DNA of 52,294 nucleotides from Chara braunii (GCA_003427395.1 BFEA01000170.1:364672-416965), one strand, 5' to 3'; shown: positions 1-10,418, counted from the stretch's first letter. Translations and numbers: made by a program. Notes: generated from the sequence alone by a model not told the origin.

Positions 1-73
<73 letters not shown>
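1..73. repeat. poly(A) tract at window edge
   Basis: An almost pure A run with one CT interruption at 46-47. It could be a retrotransposon tail cut by the window edge or a low-complexity assembly edge. Nothing upstream is visible to decide. Confidence 0.9.
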
Positions 74-77
<4 letters not shown>

Positions 78-759
78 AGTAAATCGAAGTCCTTGATATA
101 TTCGAGGGAATAATGTCAATGAACTTCAAGGTATCAAGGACCTTAGGCCCCATATGATGAAAAAAGAATGACATATTAAGATTCTATAGAAGGACAACAA
201 ATGACAAGTGAACGATCAACAAAAGACAAATCATTTAATTTTTTTTCATTTAACTTTTTTTCATAAGCCCTTGCTACATTACTAAGCGCGATCGAAAAAC
301 GCATTTCCTTATCACAAGATAAACTTTTTTTGTGGAATCTATTTATACTGTCATTTGTAATAAACATTGATAGTAAAATAATTAATCACTTAATAACGAT
401 ATTAGCATCATCTCTTACAAAATTATTATGAGAAGGTTAAGGTAATACAAATATCGCAAGGCAACTGAACCAAATCATATCTCAGAGAAAACATATCATT
501 AAAAAACCTAAAAATTATCAAGACCATAATATTTTTTAAAAAGTAACAAATGCAAAACAAAACTATGATATTTATGGTAAAAAACGATAATCAAAGGATA
601 AAACATTGTCAGTTTTTCAGTTATGTCATAAAAAGTCAACCAAATAAAAATTGTTATACACGTTAAAAAATAAAATCACTATGGTGAGATAACCAACGGA
701 CAAAATAATATATGTGAATTCTATTAGTTGTGTATATTATGAAAAAAAATGTTTATTCG
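74..759. other. AT-rich gene-free stretch
   Basis: Strongly AT-rich sequence with stops in every frame. I see no domain, RNA gene or repeat shared with the rest of the window. It ends at the TSD of the first family B element. Confidence 0.6.
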
Positions 760-1044
760 CTAGGCTACCAGAATAGTTAGGGATCACTTGCCCGGTCGGG
801 CCAAAAATATTAAAAAAAATAAAAATAAAAATATTAGTTTTTTATTTGATTTTTTATTCTAAATTTGGTGAAGAATTTCGATGTGACCTTGCGGCAAAAG
901 TTGTTCAGTTTATTTTGTTGCATAACATAGTTTATTTTTGGATTTTTTGGAATTGGTGAGTTTTTTTTTTTTTTGGCTGGGACCTTCCCTCGTCCTTGCA
1001 CGGGCTGGCCAACCGGGACCCGGGCGGCCCGACTGGTAGCCTAG
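760..1044 (+). mobile_element. Family B hAT-like MITE, copy 1
   Basis: A 285-bp non-autonomous DNA element with perfect 12-bp terminal inverted repeats, CTAGGCTACCAG at 760-771 and its complement at 1033-1044. The flanking octamers 752-759 (TTTATTCG) and 1045-1052 (GTTATTTG) match at 6 of 8, consistent with a decayed 8-bp target duplication, which suggests the hAT superfamily. The GC-rich ends carry CCCGGTCGGGCC on one side and GGGCTGGCC on the other. The AT-rich core includes a segment also found in family A. It encodes nothing. Confidence 0.75.
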
Positions 1045-1261
1045 GTTATTTGCCATTATATGAATGTTTCGCAATTCAATTTTTTTTTTCCATCTCAATG
1101 TATTAGTACTCCTTAATATTTTTAAATATAATATTGTTGAGTAAGAAAATTTTATTATTTATATGTTAGTATATAAATGTTTTGTGAACCAAGATGATAT
1201 CAAACTGAAAGTATATGCCCAATTTTGATATGTATTTTTATAAAATAAACGAATGAAATTA

Positions 1262-1573
1262 CTTTAAATCTAGGCTATCAGCCGGGCCGCCCGGGTCACC
1301 CCATTTTACCGGGCGGACCGGCCGTGCAAGGTTTAGGGAAGGTCCCAACAAGAAAACAAGATAACAAAAATCTAAAAACTTCGAAAAAAAAACTATGTTA
1401 TGCAGAAAAAAACTAAGTAAAAAACTTTTACCTTAGGGTCACATCCAATTTTGTTACTAAATTCAAAATAAACATTTAAATTAAAAAAAAATATATATAT
1501 TTTTTATTTTTTTATTTTTTTTGGTCCGGCCGAGCAAGCGGATCGGGGCCACTCTGGTAGCCTAGCTTTAAAT
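1262..1573 (-). mobile_element. Family B hAT-like MITE, copy 2, with perfect 8-bp TSD
   Basis: The element occupies 1270-1565 (296 bp), inverted relative to copy 1, with TIRs CTAGGCTATCAG (1270-1281) and CTGGTAGCCTAG (1554-1565). The octamer CTTTAAAT occurs immediately on both sides (1262-1269 and 1566-1573). This perfect TSD fixes the ends of the family and supports hAT-type transposition. No coding capacity. Confidence 0.85.
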
Positions 1574-1638
1574 AGGATTCAATGTAATTATGAGTGAGTA
1601 ATTCTCAAATATATGTTAATTCATAATTAACTAAAAAT

Positions 1639-2523
1639 ATGGGCTACCAGTCGGACCGCCCTATTTTTCCAGACGGCCCGGACGCGTAAGGGCTAGGGAA
1701 GGTCCTTCCCCCCCCCCCCCAAAAAAAAATCCGAAAAAAAAACTATATAATGTTGAAAAATAAACAGAACAACAGGGTAACCGGCGTTCGGAACGGGCCG
1801 AACGCCCGAACCCGAACGCCCGAACGTGTGGGACCCCTTGGGATGCGTTCGGCCGTTCGGGCTGAACACGGGAAAAAAAAATAAAAATAAAAAAATTCAA
1901 AAAAATATGAAACAAAGATATGTTATGGAAAAAAAAAAAACAAGATTTGGTTGAGCATTACATCCAAATTTCTTACCAGATTTGAAATAAAAATAAAATA
2001 CGAAGAACAAATACTAATAATAAAAATAACTAAAAATAAAAAAATAATTAAATTTAGTCAGTGTTTGAGCAAGTTTTCGACACCGTCATCTTTGGCGATT
2101 TTTTTTTTTTTTTTGGCATAGCTAAATGCACTAAAAATTTACAAATGTTTAGACCCTGAAGTAAAATGAAAACAAAAAATAAAAAATAAAAAAATAATGT
2201 GGGCAACCACGTTTTAACACCGCCATCTTTGACAATTTTTAATTTTTATTTGGCTAAGCCAAATGATTTCAAAATTAATAGGCATGTACCTCATATCATA
2301 GAGAATGTACATAAACAATTTTAGCAAAAACGAATAATTTTAGGCCCCGAAATAATTTTTGGCGGGGGCCGAACGCCGTCATATCTGGACCCCGTATGGG
2401 ACCCAAACACCCGTATGTACGAAGGTCGCTCCGGGGACCTTCGTACGTACGGGTTGGTGAACTTGACCTCGGGGTCATGTCGAAATTCTTTACCAAATGT
2501 AAAATAAAATTTAAATTTTTATA
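1639..2523 (-). mobile_element. Family B element split by a family A insertion
   Basis: The left part (1639-1772) begins GGGCTACCAG and runs through the B-type GC-rich end into the core ending CAGAACAA. The core resumes at about 2461 (ACTTGACCTCGGGGTCATG) after the family A copy at 1773-2460. The far B terminus is missing because another A copy begins at 2524. The C run at 1708-1720 is unusual for the neighbourhood. Confidence 0.65.
1773..2463 (-). mobile_element. Family A hAT-like MITE, copy 1
   Basis: Begins CAGGGTAACCGGCGTTCGG and ends in a degenerate GGTGAACTTG after a GTACGTACGGG block. It carries the family A architecture: a CGAACG-rich 5' end, an A-rich core, two segments resembling CACCGCCATCTTTGGCGAT, and GGCCCCGAAATAATTTTTGG before the 3' GC-rich end. 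It is inserted into the core of the B element at 1639-2523. The right TSD seems lost in a small deletion. Non-coding. Confidence 0.7.
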
Positions 2524-3135
2524 CAGGGCTGCCAGGCCGAACGTACGGAGGCCCCTAAATCCCCGTACGGGGTCCAAACTTGAAGGGGTTCGGACCCCGC
2601 AAAAAACTATTTTGGCACCCAAATATTATTATGGTTTTCTGAATTTGTTTTTGTGAGTTCTTTGTGATGTAAGGTATCCCCCGCTTAATTTTGAAGTCGT
2701 TTTGTTCAGCCGAAAAAATATAAAAAATCCTCAAATGTGGTGGTATCAAAACTTGCTTGCCGACTCACAAATTTGTTTTTTTTTTTTTTCACGTTTTGTT
2801 TCTCCTTTATTTCGGGGCATAAAACATTTTTTTTGTTTTTCAAACTACATTCGTAGATTCTCTATTATGTAAGATACACATATATTAATTTTTACGACAT
2901 TTGTCATAGCCAAAAAAAAAAGAAAAATCGCCAAAGATGNCGGTGTCAAAAACGTGCTCGCCCACTCAATAATTTAATTCACGTTTTATTTTTTTTAATT
3001 TTCATTATGATTATTTATTTTTAGTATATTATTTTTATTTTAAATTTGGTAAAGAATTTGGATATAACGGTGAGACAAATGTTGTTTAGTTTATTTTTTG
3101 CATAACATTTTTGTTTTTTAGATTTTTTGAAATTC

Positions 3136-3167
<32 letters not shown>

Positions 3168-3258
3168 CCGCGTTCGGCCGAACGCGTCGAGAGGGGGCGC
3201 CGAACGTTCGGGCGTTTGGGTTCGGGCGTTCGGCTCGTTTCGAACGCTAACAACTCTG
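2524..3258 (+). mobile_element. Family A hAT-like MITE, copy 2
   Basis: Opposite orientation to copy 1: begins CAGGGCTGCCAGGCCGAACG and ends CGAACGCTAACAACTCTG. The flanking octamers TTTTTATA and TATGTATA match at 6 of 8, in an AT-biased target. The only ambiguous base of the window (N at 2940) lies in its CGCCAAAGATG-type segment. Non-coding, with a T run of about 34 near 3,138-3,163. Confidence 0.7.
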
Positions 3259-3288
3259 TATGTATATATTATATATATATATACCCTG

Positions 3289-3879
3289 AAAATTCGTTGC
3301 CTCGACACTACATTCAAATTCGTTACCAAATTTGAATTAAAAATCCAATACAGAAAATAAACATTATGATAAAAATAACAAAAAATAAAAAGAGAATTAA
3401 AATGAGTGAGTGTGCCAGCACCTTTTCGACTCCGCCATCTTTGCCTATTTTTAATTATTTTTTGGCATTGACAAATGCCGTGAAAATTTACAGATATGTT
3501 GTTTGCATAATCAATAACTCATTAAAAACTTTTTTTAAAATAATAATTTTTTTTAGGCCCCGAAATAAAGTGAAAACAAAAAGTTAAAAGTGAAATAAAA
3601 CAAAATACTGAGTGGACGAGCACGTTTTGAAACCCCCCTGTTCAATGATTTTTTATGTTTTTTCAGCTTAGCAGAATGGCTTCAAACTTTATAGGCGTGT
3701 AGGTTATATCATAGGGAATTCACAAAAAAACATTCAGAAAAAAAAACTTATTTTTAGGCCCCGAAATAGTTTTTGGCGGGGGCCGGACCTGGAGGTGTTC
3801 GGCCCCCGAACGGGACCTCGAACGCCCGAACATTCGGGGGCCAGCCCGGGGCCCCCGAACGTTCGGTCAGGTAACCCTG
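3289..3879 (-). mobile_element. Family A element, copy 3, truncated
   Basis: Starts inside the family core (CGTTGCCTCGACACTACATTC) and runs to a good terminus, GGTAACCCTG at 3870-3879, through the GGCCCCGAAATAGTTTTTGG block and a CGAACG-rich end. The GC-rich CAGGGTAACCGG end is absent. A (TA)n tract separates it from the next, inverted copy. Confidence 0.65.
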
Positions 3880-3907
3880 TATATATATGTATATATATAT
3901 ATATATA

Positions 3908-4599
3908 TAGGGTCACCAGCCCGTACGTACGAAGGTCCCCGGGCAGACCTCCGTACGTACGAGCGTTCGGGGTCCCGTACGGGGTCCGAACCCGACGACG
4001 TTCGGCCCCCGCCAAAATTTATTTCGGGGCCTAAAAATAATTCGTTTTTTTCGAATTTTTTTTTCTGAGTTCTCTATGACGTGGGGTGGATGCCTATAAA
4101 GTTTCAACTCATTGGGCTCAACCAAATAAGAATTAAAAATCGCCAAAGACGGTGTCAAAACGTGCTCGGCCATGTTTTTTTTTCACTTTTTACTTTTTGT
4201 TTTCACTTTAGTTTAGGGTCTAAACAATTTTATTATTTTTTGAAACTTTTTTAGTCGGTTTCGCATTATATAAAGTACAAATCTGTAAATTTTCATGGCA
4301 TTTAGCTATGCCAAAAAAAAAAAAAAAATCGCCAAAGATTGCGGTGTGAAAAACATCCTAGCGCACTCACTAAATTTAATATATATATATTTTTAATTAG
4401 TATTTATTTTCTCTATTTTATTTTTATTTTAAATTTGGTAAGGAATTTGGAGGTAATGCTCAGGCAAATCTTGTTTAATTTAACTTTCTTCATGAAATAT
4501 CGTTTGTCTTTTTTTTTTGCACGCGGTCGGCCTAAACGGCCGAACTCATCCCCAAAGGGTTTGATACGTTCGGGCTATCAGGCCGTCCTGAACGCCGGT

Positions 4600-4606
<7 letters not shown>
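3908..4606 (+). mobile_element. Family A hAT-like MITE, copy 4
   Basis: Begins AGGGTCACCAGCCCGTACG directly out of a (TA)n tract and ends CGCCGGTTACC directly into another (TA)n tract. The internal order matches the other A copies. The target is (TA)n, so the TSD cannot be distinguished from the microsatellite. Confidence 0.7.
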
Positions 4607-4678
<72 letters not shown>

Positions 4679-4682
4679 GATA
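4607..4682. repeat. (TA)n microsatellite
   Basis: A nearly pure TA repeat with a few A, C and G interruptions, bounded on both sides by family A termini. It may be an insertion target or a product of element-end expansion. Confidence 0.95.
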
Positions 4683-5452
4683 CAGAGTTGCCAGGCCGAA
4701 CGTATGGAGGCCCCTAAGCTGACCCCTGGACGTTCGAGCGTTCGGGTCCCCGTACGGGGCCCAAACTCGAGGGGGTTCGGACCCCGCAAAAAATTATTTT
4801 GGTACCTAAACAATATTTTGTTTTTCTGATTTTTGTTTTGTGAGTTCTCTGTTATGTAAGCTACCTGTTTCTCAATTTTGAAGTCATTCTGTGGAGCCAA
4901 AAAATAAGGAAAAATCGGCAAAGATGGTGGTGTCAAAACTTGCTTTCCCGCTTACTAATTTGTTTTGTTTTTTCTTCTCACTTTTTGTTTTCCCTTTATT
5001 TCGGGGCCTGAAAAAACTTATTATTTTTTCAAACTTTATTTGTAGGTTCTCTATTATATAAGATACATATGTATGAAATTTCATGGCATTTGACAAAGTC
5101 AAAAAAAAATTAAAAATCGCCAAAGATGGTGGTGTCAAAAACTTGCTCGCCCACGCAATAATTTCATTCTCGTTTTATTTTTTCCTATTTTTATTAATAT
5201 TATTTATTTTTTGTATTTGATTTTTATTTCACATTTGGTAAGGAATTTGGATGTATTGTTGAGGCAAATGTTGTTTAGTTTATTCTTCTGCATGACATAT
5301 TGTTGTTTCAAAATTTTTGGAATTTGTTTTATTTTTTTTATTTTTTTTTGGTTCCGCGTTCGGTCGAACGTCCGAACGTGTCGAGAGGGGGTCCCAAACG
5401 TTCAGGCATTCGGGTTCGAGTGTTCGGCCCGTCCCGAACGCCGGCAACCCTG
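4683..5452 (+). mobile_element. Family A hAT-like MITE, copy 5
   Basis: Begins CAGAGTTGCCAGGCCGAACG and ends CGCCGGCAACCCTG. The left octamer TATAGATA and right octamer TATATATA match at 7 of 8. This is the most complete A copy in the first cluster. It contains GGGGGTTCGGACCCCGC, paired CGCCAAAGATGG segments, and the core GAGGCAAATGTTGTTTAG that it shares with family B. Confidence 0.75.
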
Positions 5453-5477
5453 TATATATATATATATATATATATAT

Positions 5478-5567
5478 CGTCATATAGAACTGACCGGTAA
5501 ACCGTAGGCAGAGAGGGAGAAGAGGACAACAAATGAGGGGCTGTGACAAACTGTTTCGTCGGAGTTT

Positions 5568-5573
<6 letters not shown>
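5478..5573 (+). repeat. R3 repeat (about 95 bp), copy 1
   Basis: A short dispersed repeat beginning CGTCATATAGAACTGACCGG and ending TTTCGTCGGAGTTTCACCG. Two further copies lie at 33,019 and 46,528. In this copy and the one at 46,528 it sits between (TA)n tracts just downstream of a family A terminus. I see no TIR or coding sequence. It may be a piece of a larger composite element. Confidence 0.7.

Positions 5574-5642
<69 letters not shown>
5574..5642. repeat. (AT)n microsatellite
   Basis: A pure AT dinucleotide tract of about 69 bp following R3. Confidence 0.97.
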
Positions 5643-5645
<3 letters not shown>

Positions 5646-5651
5646 ACCCTT

Positions 5652-5686
5652 CCAGGCAAGTGAACCCGGACCATTTTGATAGCCGA
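5652..5686 (+). mobile_element. Family B terminal fragment
   Basis: CAGGCAAGTGAACCCGGACC followed by ATTTTGATAGCC is a diverged form of the B terminus (GGCAAGTGACCCCGGGCC then ACTCTGGTAGCC). The rest of the element upstream is replaced by (AT)n, R3 and family A sequence. Confidence 0.6.
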
Positions 5687-6177
5687 TTTAGAACTTTAAT
5701 TATTGAGTAGTTTTAGTTGTGGTACGTATGAAGTTAAATAACCACTTCGAAAAATAACAAAGTTTATTCTTGGTTGCATTTTTTATATCTAACTTATCAA
5801 TATAGGGTACAAAAGTCATCTGTCATGAATAGTGAAGATCTTGAACATCAAGGAGTAAGGATCCCGAGTTTAGTTTTCGGCATGACCTGTCAAGTTGATT
5901 GTATTGAATCAATGTTACAACCCAAAATATTAGAGAATCTGGTGATGCATTTAAACAAAGTAAGAAATAACATTTAAAATCTTTGATGCTAAACAAAAGA
6001 AAAATTATGCAATAAAGTACATAATGGGATGTGAACCAAATATTTCAGGTCATCACTTTAATGCAAAAGAGAGTAAGAAATCTCATTGGGCAGGAAGTTC
6101 AATAGGAAAATTATAGATAAAAAGTTCGATATGCGAGGGTGAAAACTCGACTTAAACTATTTTTATTAAGATATAAA
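5687..6177. other. Gene-free spacer
   Basis: AT-rich. An open stretch at 5774-5977 could encode 67 residues, but it has no recognisable motif and no sign of a gene around it. I do not call it. Confidence 0.5.
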
Positions 6178-6454
6178 CTAGGCTTTCAGAGTGGTCCGGG
6201 ATCACTTCCCCGATCGGGTGAAAAAAAGTAAAACAAATAAAAATAAAAATAATATTTTTTAATTTTATTTTCTATTCTAAATTCCGTGAATAAATTCGAT
6301 GTGACTCTAAGGCAAAAGTTGTTCAGTTTATTTTTCTGCATAACATAGTTTTTTTTTGGATTTTTTTAAAATGATTTTTTATTATTATTTTTTTGGTAGG
6401 ACCTTTCCTTATCCTTGCACGGGCTGGCCAGCCGGGACCCGGGCAGCCCGACTT
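6178..6454 (+). mobile_element. Family B element, 3' truncated
   Basis: Begins CTAGGCTTTCAGAGTGGTCC and follows the B consensus through the GAGGCAAAAGTTG-type core and GCACGGGCTGGCCAGCC to GGCAGCCCGACT. It then stops without the final GGTAGCCTAG and abuts the reverse-transcriptase pseudogene. The retroelement may have truncated it on insertion. Confidence 0.75.
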
Positions 6455-8491
6455 AAAAATTTTCTTATTCAGTTATTGAGTGATCCTGCATCTCGGAAGG
6501 CTCTCGTAGGATGGGTTCTGGATAGTTTCATTTTTGCGGTTCGTTCCATCTCGTGTAAGAGATCCTGTTCGACACTCAAGTTGATTCTTTCCCATGCTGC
6601 TAGGAAGAAATTTGGGCTTTGTTTGTCTGCTAAATTGGTGATTAAGGTTAGGTTTGACAAGCGGCTTGTCAAGAACAAGGTCCGTGATGCTTGCAAGGAT
6701 GTGATTTGAGGTTTAGACCTTCCTTCATCGTACAAGGAATTGGTATGTCGCCGTTTTAGCCTCGTATGGATTAAGAATAGAACCATTGGGGATCTTATAT
6801 ATAACTATAGAGCTTTTTCTGTTATATCTGAGCCTGTGTGTGCTTGTTCTAACTTTGGGCAGCAGTTTTCACTTGTCGACGGTCATATCTCCTTTAGGTT
6901 TAGTTAGAATTCGTCAATTCCTGATTTTTTACTTAATTTTAAGAATATTGTACTACCTGGTTATGATACAGACTATTCTTCTCTCTGTAAACAGTTGAGT
7001 TCCTCCTTCTTTAAGTTTTTTAGGAAGGACGTCAGTGTTCCGAAATCCAAACTCGATGGATGCCTTTTGCCAATATCGGAGCTTGGCCTGGTTCTTTCTA
7101 ACGGAAAGGTTTTACAGTGGAAAAGGTTGTTCGAAGGGTTGGTTCTCTGTCCGCTAGATCATAATATGGGGGACACATACGTCTGTTGTCCTGTTGTTTA
7201 TAAGTTGGGTCTTAGTAAGCTTTTTGTTAATAATCCGGGCCTTGAGAGAATCTTTGACGAAGAAAAAAATATTTTAGTTAGGTGTTGTAAGGAGTACATG
7301 AAAAAGAAACTGTATCGGCTTGCACCTTGGGATATGAATGGTAAGTTAGGACGTTCATATGTGCTCCCGAAGCACAAGGATGTGTGTAAGTGGCGCCCCA
7401 TATGTCCTCCATGGTCAGAGCCTAGTCGGAAGGCTGCGCGTATTACTTCAGCCTGTGTAAGTAAGATGATTCGGAAAATCCCTAGTGCGAGCCATTTTAA
7501 CTTAAGTAGCACGAATTTACTACCTGCCTTTATGAATGAGATGAACATGAGTATAAGACCGGATGAAGAGATTGTTAGTCGTAGCTATGACGTAAAAGAA
7601 ATGTTTTGTCAATTGCCACATTCCGCCATACTTTATGCAGTTGATTGGGTTGTCTGTCTGTTTGAAGAGAAATAGTTTTTTAAGTTTTTATATGGTGCAC
7701 GGAGGAAGCGCGTCCGTTTGTGCCGGATTGCAATTAGTGAGATTGACTGTAAGTCAGTGAGATTTTCGTTAATAATCCGTTTTGTTGCATTTGATTTGGA
7801 GAACACTTTTACCATCTCTATGGGTCATGTCATGAAACAAAAATTGGGTATACCGATGGACAAGTCGTCTAGCTCAGCGTTGGCATATCTGATGTGCATG
7901 CACACTGAGCACACTTTTTTGAAAAGTTTAGGTAATGATTCGCGAATGCTGAAAGGATGTAGACTAGTGGATGATGTTTTCTTGTTTATTAGACGTAATA
8001 AAATTGCTGAGGAGGTTTAGTCTATGAGGAGAATTGATGATATTTTCACCAGATACGAACGAGGTTGTTATGACGAACATTTGGTTCTGGAGCGGACCAG
8101 TGATTCTGCTGAATTGCCGTATTTGGGCTGTCGAATCCTTCAGGGTAAGATACCTGCGAAAGTCTATTGTCAAGCTCTACACAAAAATCAAGAGTGTGTT
8201 CTTAATGCTGAAGGGTTAATTTTTCAGAATCTGCAGGATTATCATTCGTTCTCCAGCAAAGAGCAGAAGTTGGCCATGATTTCGTCGTTTTTGCACCGTG
8301 CGTATGCTATGGGCACACTCCCAGTATCTGAGGCTTTGTTTTTATTTAGTCTGAAGGTTGAGTTATGATATCGACACTTTCCTGACTTTTATTTTGATAG
8401 AGCTGTAGTGCAGTTTAATAACTGGATCGGGGGTACTTGGGACCCCTGGGTCCGATGCTTTACGAATTTGCTTCCTGGTAGCCTTTGGTAG
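6455..8491 (+). pseudogene. Penelope-like reverse transcriptase, 5' truncated, five in-frame stops
   Basis: One frame runs about 2 kb without a frameshift and is recognisably a reverse transcriptase. In order I see LDHNMGDTYVCCPVVY, YVLPKHKDVCKWRPICPP (like the LPK..K...RPI start of Penelope-type RTs), motif A SYDVKEMFCQLPH with its Asp near 7,589, motif B GIPMDKSSS (7,847-7,873), and motif C LVDD at 7,964-7,975 in place of the usual YxDD. Such RTs copy element RNA into DNA. The frame is interrupted by TGA 6707, TAG 6905, TAG 7673, TAG 8018 and TGA 8366, and closes at TAG 8489. All five fit C-to-T or G-to-A change at CGA, CAG or TGG codons. The second residue after motif B Pro-Met is Lys and the first is Asp where Gly is usual, another likely inactivating change. 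No GIY-YIG endonuclease is visible. The start is lost. The family call is from motif order and memory; the RT call itself is firm. Confidence 0.8.
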
Positions 8492-8815
8492 ACCCCGCTT
8501 TTTATTTTATTTTTTATTTTTTATTTTTGTACCTTTGAACAGTCTAGGCCTCTGTTGACAGGAGACTTTCGGTACAAGGCTAGTACAGTCCTTCCTGCTG
8601 TATCTAGTAGTGTAACTTCTCGTAGTCTTTTGTTGTAGGTACACCAACGCGACCCCTAAGGAGAGCCGACTTGCTGGCTGCCGACCGAAACAGATGTCGG
8701 GACTTGCCAGTGCGCTTCATGGTATGGCGTGACGCCGTAAGGCTGATCGTCATTTTTCTGTGCCTAGAGTTGGCATGACGCCGCAAGGTTGATCGTCAAT
8801 CTCTTTTGTGTTTAT
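8492..8815 (+). repeat. RT-element 3' flank with duplicated 28-bp motif
   Basis: Downstream of the RT frame, TGGCGTGACGCCGTAAGG plus CTGATCGTCA (8725-8752) recurs 46 bp later as TGGCATGACGCCGCAAGG plus TTGATCGTCA (8771-8798). All differences are transitions. The two copies are probably part of the element's 3' untranslated region. I looked for a hammerhead ribozyme core and did not find a convincing one. Confidence 0.5.
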
Positions 8816-9420
8816 CATAATATTATAAGCTGGTGCGCTCGGGGTTACACTACTTCGTCTCTTCTACCTTTTTTCTTTTTTCTTTTTTATTCCTTCGTTC
8901 TTTTATATCTCTCTTTCTCGTTATTGTTTTCTTGGCTTTAAGTGTGTCAACACTCGACTATGTTATATGCATGGAGTTGTTATACTTCTTATAGACTAGG
9001 ATATAAATAAATTTTGCATGGATTGAACAAAAGCTATATATGTAAAAACTTTTTTTTTTATGTGTTATTATATATCGTCAGAATTCGCAAAAATTAACAA
9101 ATAAATTTTGATACCTTTAAAAATTGCAGAAGGGAGATATAGTTCTTATTCCTTGGGAAGGTCGCGTGGACTTAGGTGTCTTTTTATGAAAAGAAAATTG
9201 AAAATAACATTGTGTTGCAGAACCAAGGTTAAGATCCCAATGGTAAATAAGTTACCGACATTTTTTAAAAAATGTTTTACTATAAATCAATAGCTCAATT
9301 AGTCCATGTTTTTATAAATTTTTCATGCCAAGTAATCCTTATATTACCGTATGAAAAAAAAAAAAAAAAAGTTTGTGATAAGTGGTTTATTTCTTAATTG
9401 AATGTCATGTTATTGGATCA
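8816..9420. other. Gene-free, T-rich then AT-rich spacer
   Basis: Pyrimidine-rich (TTCTTTTTTC-type) sequence to about 8,940, then AT-rich sequence with an A run at 9355-9370. The right end of the RT element probably lies here but I cannot place it. No ORF, RNA or repeat recognised. Confidence 0.5.
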
Positions 9421-9446
9421 GTACCTTTGGGCCTCAGCCCTCCTCC

Positions 9447-9516
9447 GTGCAAACACGAATTCGAACCGGCGACCTCGGCCTCAAGAGCCAAGTATCGTAA
9501 CCATTACAACCAGGAC
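9447..9516 (-). repeat. tRNA-like SINE head with A and B boxes
   Basis: On the minus strand the sequence reads GTCCTGGTTGTAATGGTTAC (A-box-like, 9501-9512), then an anticodon-arm-like TTGGC-TCTTGAG-GCCGA (loop anticodon TTG), then GCCGGTTCGAATTC (B box, 9457-9467). The T stem does not close and no acceptor stem forms, so this is not a working tRNA. A tRNA-derived SINE head or tRNA pseudogene with an internal Pol III promoter fits best. The body boundaries are not resolved. Confidence 0.6.
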
Positions 9517-9853
9517 ACGGTGTTAAAAAACGGAACCATACCAGCCGTGATATCCGCCCCACCCCTGCAAGGCTGTAGTGTCCACACTCGACACACAACA
9601 CCACACGGACGCTGGCAATCACCGCACACTTCGCTCCAAGTAGCACATGACCCCCATTGGTAGTATAGCCCGGTCACTCATGCGGGACTTTAACTGGTCG
9701 CTGGTTAGCGAGAGCTTTGAATGTGTCATATAACGTTTTTCTTAATACCTTGGTTTGATCTTGATGAACTTATGTATTAAACCCCATTATAAAAAGGTTA
9801 TGTGACATTTTCAGAGGAATATTATATTTTAACAAACTTAATACTGCTACGAT

Positions 9854-10418
9854 GTAGGGTACTAGAATGGTTGGGAACCACTTGCCTTGTGTGCCAAAAT
9901 AAAATAAAAAATAAAAAATGAAGTTTTTTTTTTTTTTTTTTTTTTTAACCACCATTACCTTTCTCAACGTTCGGAAAAGTAGGAAAATATGATATACCGT
10001 AAACTTCGAGGGTCCGTGGGGGCTTGACAGGAAGAAAAAAGAAGAAAAACAATGGGTCATTGTGGGCCCACACTGGAAAAAAAAAAAAAAAAAAAAAAAA
10101 TTCGGAATTCACAAACGCCGAGGAGGACCCTCACTTAGGTAGAACGTATCTGACCAATATGTGTGAAATGTGATTGCTTCTGTTTTTGTGGTTTCTTTGT
10201 TCTGTTGGCTTGCTTTTGGTGCTCTGCCAGAGAGGCAGGACAAATGTCACGAGAGATAACAAACTCCCTCACTCCCCTCTTACTCACACTTGTACTGTAG
10301 GGTTCTGTATCGCACTGTGATCACAACATAAGGGATTTTTTTTTTCTTCATTACTTCTCGATCGGATACACGGGCATAGTCTCAGTAGCGCCTGTCCGAT
10401 CGCGGTTGCAACATAATA

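Noticed and set aside
1-73. Telomere
   Set aside because: The tract is poly(A) with no TTTAGGG-type repeat.
6455-8491. Alternative genetic code or programmed readthrough in the RT frame
   Set aside because: Five TAG/TGA stops in one frame could suggest recoding, but methylation-driven decay explains them more simply, and motif B also carries an unusual Asp.
8471-8491. Missing right end of the truncated family B element (CCTGGTAGCC)
   Set aside because: The string lies in the RT reading frame and encodes LPGSLW. The resemblance to the B terminus is probably chance.
8492-8815. Hammerhead ribozyme, as found in some Penelope-like elements
   Set aside because: CTGATCGTC and CCGAAAC were noticed, but the conserved CTGATGA core and stem arrangement are missing.
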